From: Planctomycetota bacterium
Lineage (GTDB): Bacteria > Planctomycetota > UBA1135 > GCA-002748355
DNA: 64,000 nt
Reading direction: 5' to 3'
Assembly: GCA_020638795.1 (NCBI GenBank)
Contig: JACKHW010000003.1
Span: forward strand, 186,001-250,000
Part shown: positions 59,467-64,000 of the stretch, in pieces
How the letters are laid out: every line of letters begins with the position of its first letter
Numbering within the stretch: the first letter of the stretch is position 1
Notes under the pieces: model-generated
The model's input: the letters and a program-made list of their open reading frames with translations, nothing else
What the model was told of the DNA's origin: nothing
Databases searched by the model: none
Made by a program: the position numbers and the translations under genes

Positions 59467-61113
59467 TCAGGTTCGCGGCTGGAAGATCAGATCGAAGAAG
59501 TCGCGGAGCCAGGACGGCAGACGCACCGGCGCAAGGAAGTAGAGCGCGAGGATCGAGGCGAACAGCGCGATGACGAAAATCGCGAACGACCCAACGCGGA
59601 AGCGCTTGCGGCGGGCGGCCTTGAGGTCTTCGTCGAGTTCGAGGTAGCTGACACCGCCGAGCACGGGGATTGGCAACGCGCGCTGCACCTCGTCGTACGA
59701 CTTGAACGACGGCTGAGTCAGATCGAGGAAGAAGATCAGGCCGACGGCGGCGCCGAAGCCGAGCACCGCGCCGAGGAGCGCGATCAAGAACTTGTTGGGA
59801 TAGGTCGGCTCGGGTGGCGTGTACGCGATTCGGAGAACGTCGACGACGTCGCGTCGATTGAGTTCGATCTGTGCGACCTTGTCTCGCTGGCTCTGCTGTC
59901 GATCGTGCACCTGCTCGAGCTGGCGCAGCTCTTCGTCAATGCGCGCCTGCGCCTTCTGCAGCGAGGTCTCGTATTCAGGAAGTTCGCGCTTGAACTGCTC
60001 GAGGTACGCGAACCGCCGTTCGCGCTCCTTGAGTTCTTCCTTGTAGCCCGCGAGTTCGGCAGTCTTGGCCTCGATCTCGAGTTGGAGCGCCACGTAGAGC
60101 GGATTCTTCTGGTCTAGCTGACCCGAGTCCTGGAGCCGCTGGATGATCTCTTCGCGCTTGTCCTCTTCGTCTCTCAGGATGCGCTCGAGGTTCTCGTACA
60201 GCTGATGCCGAGTCCTCATGTTCTTGAGCTCGGCCTTGAGCTGCGCAATTTTCAGATTGATCGGGGCAAGCTTGACGCGGACGCGTGGGTCCGTATCCGG
60301 ATCGACGATCTTGTTCGGATCCATGTTGGCGAGCGCGTGACGTCGCTCGGCAAGAAACACCGTCAAGCCTTCGATCTTGGCATTCAGGTCCGCGATCTCG
60401 CCATCGACGACACGATACTCATTGAGGCGCGGATCCTGTTCGAAGACCTGCCCGCCCCCGAGCACCTTGAGTCCACTGCTCAGGCCACTGCGTCGCGACA
60501 CGTCCAACTTGTCGTTGTACGCCGCTTCGAGCGCCTTGTTGTGGCGCTCTTCCTGGTTCTTGAGTTCGGTGAGCCGCGTGCGCTCGGCCTTGAGGATCGA
60601 GTTGAACTCGCCGTCGAGGTAGAGGTCGCGCAGCTTGTTGAGGAATTGTGCCGACTTGGGACCTTCGCGATCGCGATACGTGATCTCGATCATCGCCGAC
60701 GACACTGACGGCTCGCCCTGCCAGAGCTGCTCGACCTCGATCCGATCCGCGATTTCGGCGCAGAGTTCGCGGAGCGACTCGGTGTCCTCCGGTTGGTCCG
60801 GGCGCACCCACTCGAGTTCGCGGATCGCGTTTGCAATTAGCGCTTCGTTCTTGATGACGACGCGGGCCTTGCGCGTCTCCTCGAGGAAGCGGTCCTGCTT
60901 GGACGCCCCCGGATCCACCGTGCGCGGCAGGATGCGGATGATGGTCTCGGCCACGTAATAGCGCGGGATCAGGATCGCCACGAGGGAACCGACCGCGAGC
61001 CCCACGAGCGCCGCGGGCAACAGGTGCCAGCGCCGCCGCCTCAGGAGATCGAAGTAACGACCGAGTTGGAACTGTGGAAGCTCGAGCTGTGTCATCGAAC
61101 GTGACGCCACCAT
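59467..61113 (-). CDS. polysaccharide chain-length determinant (Wzz/PEP-CTERM subfamily)
   Basis: A 548-residue inner-membrane copolymerase. It has a TM helix near the N-terminus (LLPAALVGLAVGSLVAILI), a long periplasmic coiled-coil region (about 150-430), and two C-terminal transmembrane segments (FLIALLGAVLGFGAAVGLIFFLDL and SFAIFVIALFASILALYFLA). The proline-rich region PPEPTYPNKF precedes the first of these, as in Wzz proteins. It matches the exosortase-A-associated chain-length subfamily that controls EPS length. ATG 61113 and ATG 61095 are both possible, with no strong Shine-Dalgarno for either. No tyrosine-kinase domain is fused. Confidence 0.93.
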   Translation of the reverse strand: MVASRSMTQLELPQFQLGRYFDLLRRRRWHLLPAALVGLAVGSLVAILIPRYYVAETIIRILPRTVDPGASKQDRFLEETRKARVVIKNEALIANAIRELEWVRPDQPEDTESLRELCAEIADRIEVEQLWQGEPSVSSAMIEITYRDREGPKSAQFLNKLRDLYLDGEFNSILKAERTRLTELKNQEERHNKALEAAYNDKLDVSRRSGLSSGLKVLGGGQVFEQDPRLNEYRVVDGEIADLNAKIEGLTVFLAERRHALANMDPNKIVDPDTDPRVRVKLAPINLKIAQLKAELKNMRTRHQLYENLERILRDEEDKREEIIQRLQDSGQLDQKNPLYVALQLEIEAKTAELAGYKEELKERERRFAYLEQFKRELPEYETSLQKAQARIDEELRQLEQVHDRQQSQRDKVAQIELNRRDVVDVLRIAYTPPEPTYPNKFLIALLGAVLGFGAAVGLIFFLDLTQPSFKSYDEVQRALPIPVLGGVSYLELDEDLKAARRKRFRVGSFAIFVIALFASILALYFLAPVRLPSWLRDFFDLIFQPRT

Positions 61114-61230
61114 CGAGGCGCCCGGATGCCGTCCCGCCAGGCAGGGACGTCCAGGACTACCATCGTCATTTCAGGCTGACCGACTGAGGCCGCGCGGCAG
61201 GGAGAGGCGGTGGGTCGCCTCGCGGAACTC

Positions 61231-62070
61231 TCAGAACAGAAACGGATTCCCATAGAAGTTGAAATCCCGCTCCCCGGTCAGCACCCGATATTGATACCGA
61301 ATCGAGGACGCTTGGAACGTCGCCGCGACGAGGGTCGTCAGCGGGGACGTCAGTCGTTCGATGAAGCGACTGACGGACCCGAAGAACGTCGGCGGGACGT
61401 AAATGATATCGTTCTCTTTGATATTCAGGTTGTACGTCGTGATTCCGTACAGCACCATGTCCCGCACGTTGATCGAGATGACGAGCGGTGTCTCCGGATC
61501 CGGCCTCACGAGGCGGATCTTCCCGACGTTGGCGAGCGGCAGGATCGGGTTGGTCGCGAAGACCTCGAGCACCGTCAGGTCGCCGACGAACGGCCGCGCA
61601 CCCGGGGTCGTCTCACCGAACATGTAGAAGTACTTCGGCGAATCGAGGATGCGCGCCTCGACCGGGATCGGGCTCTCGAAGATCGCCGACAGCCGCTCCG
61701 AGATCAGGCTCGCGATACGCTCCTCCGTGAGCCCGAGCACGTAGGTCGTCCCGTAGCCCGGGATGTAGATCTGCCCGTCGACACCGACCGCTTGGGGTCC
61801 CGAAACGAGGACTTGCAGATCGAAGTACTTCTCTTCGCGCAACAGTCGCGGATCGATCCAGAACTGGATCTGCGATCCGGTCGTCGCGTAGTCCTCGACT
61901 TGCGCATCCCCCTCCGCGCGCTTGCCGAACCCCTTGCGCACGAGGAGCTCCTCGATCTTCTTGTTCGGAATCGTCGAGCACGAAGGCAGCGTGAATCCGA
62001 AGCACAGCAGCCCGAGCAGCAGGCACGCGCCGGGGATCCGCTGTCGGGGCGAGGTTCGCGTTCGTCGCAT
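61231..62070 (-). CDS. polysaccharide export outer-membrane lipoprotein (Wza/EpsE-like)
   Basis: A 279-residue lipoprotein with a signal peptide ending in lipobox cysteine (LCFGFTLPSC). The core Poly_export/SLBB-like domains are visible: VDGQIYIPGYGTTYVLGLTEERIASLISERL is the polysaccharide export motif and YFYMFGETTPGARPFVGDLTVLEVF the following SLBB part. NLNIKENDIIYVPPTFFGS is the conserved terminal strand. It would form the outer-membrane exit of the EPS. The 117-bp gap after the gene contains a hairpin (CGTCCC at 61130-61135 with GGGACG at 61144-61149). Confidence 0.93.
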   Translation of the reverse strand: MRRTRTSPRQRIPGACLLLGLLCFGFTLPSCSTIPNKKIEELLVRKGFGKRAEGDAQVEDYATTGSQIQFWIDPRLLREEKYFDLQVLVSGPQAVGVDGQIYIPGYGTTYVLGLTEERIASLISERLSAIFESPIPVEARILDSPKYFYMFGETTPGARPFVGDLTVLEVFATNPILPLANVGKIRLVRPDPETPLVISINVRDMVLYGITTYNLNIKENDIIYVPPTFFGSVSRFIERLTSPLTTLVAATFQASSIRYQYRVLTGERDFNFYGNPFLF

Positions 62071-62208
62071 GGCGGCAAGAGGATAGCGAACAGAGCGCGG
62101 GGCCGAGGGAGACTTTTCCGGCGAAGCGTCGCATTCCCACGCCGGTCCTGGGCGAGCCCCCCGCCGCAGAGCCGCGCGCAGGCCGCAGATCGCAGGTCGC
62201 AGGTCGAC

Positions 62209-63222
62209 TCAGTCGAGGCGGCCGTACTGCGTTTCGTAGTAGCTGCGATAGGCCCCGGACTTGACCCGGTCGACCCAGGCACCGTGCTCGCGATACCAGT
62301 CGACCGTGGCCGCCATTCCGTCCTCGAACGTCCATTCGGGGACGAACCCGAGCTCGCGCTCGATCTTGGCACCGTCGATCGCATAGCGCCGATCGTGGCC
62401 AGGCCGATCCTTGACGAAGCGGATCAGGTCTTCCGACTGCCCGGTGAGCTCGAGGAGCTTGCGCACGACGTGCAGGTTCTCGCGCTCGGAGTTGCCCCCG
62501 ATGTTGTAGACCTCACCAGCGACACCGTTCTCGAGGACGAGCTGCACCGCGCGACAGTGGTCCTCGACGTGGATCCAGTCGCGTACGTTCTTGCCGTCGC
62601 CGTAGACGGGCAGCGGCTGGCCCGCGAGTGCGTTCGAGATCATCAGCGGGATCAGCTTCTCCGGAAACTGATAGGGACCGTAGTTGTTCGAACAGCGCGT
62701 GATGCAGCAGTCCATGCCGTGCGTGTGGTGCGCGGCCCGCACGAGGAAATCACTGCCCGCCTTGCTCGCCGAGTACGGAGAGTTGGGCTGGATCGGGGAC
62801 GTCTCGGTGAAGCGACCCGAGCTCCCGAGCGATCCGTACACCTCGTCGGTCGAGACGTGCACGAAGCGTCCGACGTCGTGCATACGCGCGACGTCGAGGA
62901 GGATCTGAGTCCCGACGACGTTCGTGCGCACGAACGCGCTCGCGTCGTGCACGGAGCGATCGACATGACTTTCGGCCGCGAAGTGCACGATCGAATCCGG
63001 TCGCGTCTCACGCAGCACGGGTTCGATCGACGCGAACTCGGCGATGTCGGCCTTGTGGAAGCTGTAGCGCCCATCGCCTTCGACGTCGCTGAGGTTCTCG
63101 AGATTGCCGGCGTAGGTCAGCGCGTCGACGTTGACGACGTCGTGATCCGTGTCACGAAGGAGTCGTCGAACGAAGTTCGAGCCGATGAATCCTGCTCCAC
63201 CGGTTACGAGTATCTTGGCCAT
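62209..63222 (-). CDS. rfbB: dTDP-glucose 4,6-dehydratase
   Basis: A 337-residue extended-SDR enzyme converting dTDP-glucose to dTDP-4-keto-6-deoxyglucose. The NAD-binding GGAGFIGSNFVR is at residues 7-18. HVSTDEVYGSLG contains the catalytic Asp-Glu pair, YSASKAGSD the Tyr-xxx-Lys, and RCSNNYGPYQFPEKLIP the RmlB-specific segment. It supplies dTDP-rhamnose synthesis for the surface glycans. The start is ATG 63222, with GGAGA upstream. It follows rfbD (60 bp) on the same strand and precedes the export gene. Confidence 0.97.
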   Translation of the reverse strand: MAKILVTGGAGFIGSNFVRRLLRDTDHDVVNVDALTYAGNLENLSDVEGDGRYSFHKADIAEFASIEPVLRETRPDSIVHFAAESHVDRSVHDASAFVRTNVVGTQILLDVARMHDVGRFVHVSTDEVYGSLGSSGRFTETSPIQPNSPYSASKAGSDFLVRAAHHTHGMDCCITRCSNNYGPYQFPEKLIPLMISNALAGQPLPVYGDGKNVRDWIHVEDHCRAVQLVLENGVAGEVYNIGGNSERENLHVVRKLLELTGQSEDLIRFVKDRPGHDRRYAIDGAKIERELGFVPEWTFEDGMAATVDWYREHGAWVDRVKSGAYRSYYETQYGRLD

Positions 63223-63282
63223 CGATGCGGTCTCCTGTCTCGTCGTGTCGTTCGGGCTCTCGTTCGGCTTCGGTGGGCCGGT

Positions 63283-64000
63283 TCAGGACCGTGCAGCTTC
63301 GTCACGCACGTGCTCCTCGGCACGGAACCAACGCTCGAGCCCTACTTGCCACGTCGGCATGGAGCGCCCGAGGACTGTCGCGAGTTTGCCACAATCGAGG
63401 GTCGAGTGTGCCGGCCGCCGCGCCGGCAACGCGAGCTCGGCGCTCGAGATCGGGGCGATCTCGGTCGCCTCGAAACCTGCACGGTCGAGGACCTCTCTCG
63501 CGAACTCGTACCAAGTCGTCTCTCCCGTCGCGGCGGCGTGGTAGCAACCGGACACTGCCCGCCCACGGGCACAAGCGTCCACGAGGTCGAGACTCGCATC
63601 GGCGAGATCGAGGCTCGTGGTCGGCGCCCCGGTCTGGTCATCGACGACGCGCAAAGGTTCACCCGCGCGAGCCTTGGCGAGGATCGCCGCCGGAAAACAA
63701 CGCCCCTGCGGACCGTAGACCCACTGGGTTCGCAATACGAACCAGCGGTCGAGACCGTGGCGTTCGACGACACGTTCGCCTTCGAGCTTGGTTTGCCCGT
63801 AGACCGAGAGCGGCGCCACGGCATCCGTCTCGACGTAAGGTTGCCCCTTCATGCCATCGAAGACGAAATCGGTCGAGTAGTGCACGAGTCCCGCGCCGAC
63901 GGATGCACAGGCTTCGGCGACGAACCCCGGGGCATCGGCGTTGAGCGCCCGAGCCCATGCGGTCTCGGACTCGCAGCGGTCCACCTTCGTCGCCGCTGCA
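63283..64000 (-). CDS. rfbD: dTDP-4-dehydrorhamnose reductase, 5' end outside the window
   Basis: The frame is open from the window edge and covers the C-terminal 239 residues of RmlD, which makes dTDP-L-rhamnose. Visible are AATKVDRCESETAWARALN, where the codon at 63984 is GTG (Val) within the protein, not a start. Also visible are YSTDFVFDG, the Tyr/Lys of YGQTKLEGE, RTQWVYGPQG and the family tail RRPAHSTLDCGKL. Its presence with rfbB points to dTDP-rhamnose as a donor for the EPS locus. About 60 N-terminal residues are missing. Confidence 0.95.
   Translation of the reverse strand, partial: AAATKVDRCESETAWARALNADAPGFVAEACASVGAGLVHYSTDFVFDGMKGQPYVETDAVAPLSVYGQTKLEGERVVERHGLDRWFVLRTQWVYGPQGRCFPAAILAKARAGEPLRVVDDQTGAPTTSLDLADASLDLVDACARGRAVSGCYHAAATGETTWYEFAREVLDRAGFEATEIAPISSAELALPARRPAHSTLDCGKLATVLGRSMPTWQVGLERWFRAEEHVRDEAARS

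Noticed and set aside
56205..59573. A 1122-residue plus-strand open frame opposite the amidotransferase and ligase genes
   Set aside because: It is antisense to two well-recognised genes with intact motifs and has low-complexity Arg/Glu/Asp composition.

Overview
The window comes from a high-GC bacterial chromosome with short intergenic gaps, TGA used freely as a stop codon and many 4-base ATGA/GTGA overlaps. The gene content includes BlaI/BlaR1 regulation, a formylglycine-type sulfatase, an FHA-Ser/Thr kinase with a large extracytoplasmic part, a B12-dependent ribonucleotide reductase, PIG-L deacetylases, many lipoproteins and a complete exosortase-A exopolysaccharide locus. This combination fits a didermic, surface-polysaccharide-producing lineage, most likely Planctomycetota. 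That placement is an inference; no marker gene in the window proves it.

Layout. 1-8.3 kb: the tail of a DODA-type dioxygenase, an ion permease, a 2-Cys peroxiredoxin, a coiled-coil protein, a translationally coupled blaI-blaR1 pair with a palindromic operator candidate, a sulfatase and two small orphan genes. 8.3-21 kb: housekeeping genes (tRNA-Asn, pgk-gapA, tilS, a yggS-type PLP protein, an FHA-STPK, a purine nucleoside phosphorylase, purN, and nrdJ with an NrdR-box candidate). 21-32 kb: a minus-strand glycan operon with six glycosyltransferases and two PIG-L deacetylases, headed by a TPR-metallopeptidase and a lipoprotein. 32-41 kb: a TldD-like peptidase, secreted proteins of unknown function, tRNA-Arg, a PAS-GGDEF-EAL protein, a LOG-family protein, a PEGA lipoprotein coupled to gmhB, and a thioredoxin-like gene interrupted by an in-frame TGA. 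41-53 kb: a GT2-FemAB fusion, a DPM1-type GT2, an NtrC-type activator, a 1435-residue TPR protein and a GT-C-like membrane protein. 52.6-64 kb: a minus-strand exosortase-A (XrtA/EpsH) polysaccharide locus running rmlD, rmlB, outer-membrane export lipoprotein, chain-length determinant, O-antigen-ligase-like protein, asparagine-synthase-type amidotransferase, GT4, exosortase-EpsI fusion, DUF3473 deacetylase.

How the genes fit together. The last region and the GT2-FemAB fusion form the EPS-synthesis side of a PEP-CTERM/exosortase protein-sorting system. dTDP-rhamnose made by RmlB/RmlD would feed it, and the GmhB phosphatase together with the 21-30 kb GT/PIG-L operon suggests a second elaborate surface glycan. 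The c-di-GMP protein, the NtrC-type activator and the FHA kinase are plausible regulators of envelope and matrix functions.

The most notable observation is at 40396-41313. Two minus-strand reading frames, a signal-peptide segment ending at ...HGFY and a segment starting GPCW, lie in the same frame and are separated by a single TGA. Reading TGA as selenocysteine gives one 305-residue secreted thioredoxin-like protein with a U-G-P-C active site. A 6-bp perfect stem-loop with loop CGUGUU lies 26 nt after the UGA, which matches the known geometry of bacterial SECIS elements. This is a strong candidate for an unannotated selenoprotein.
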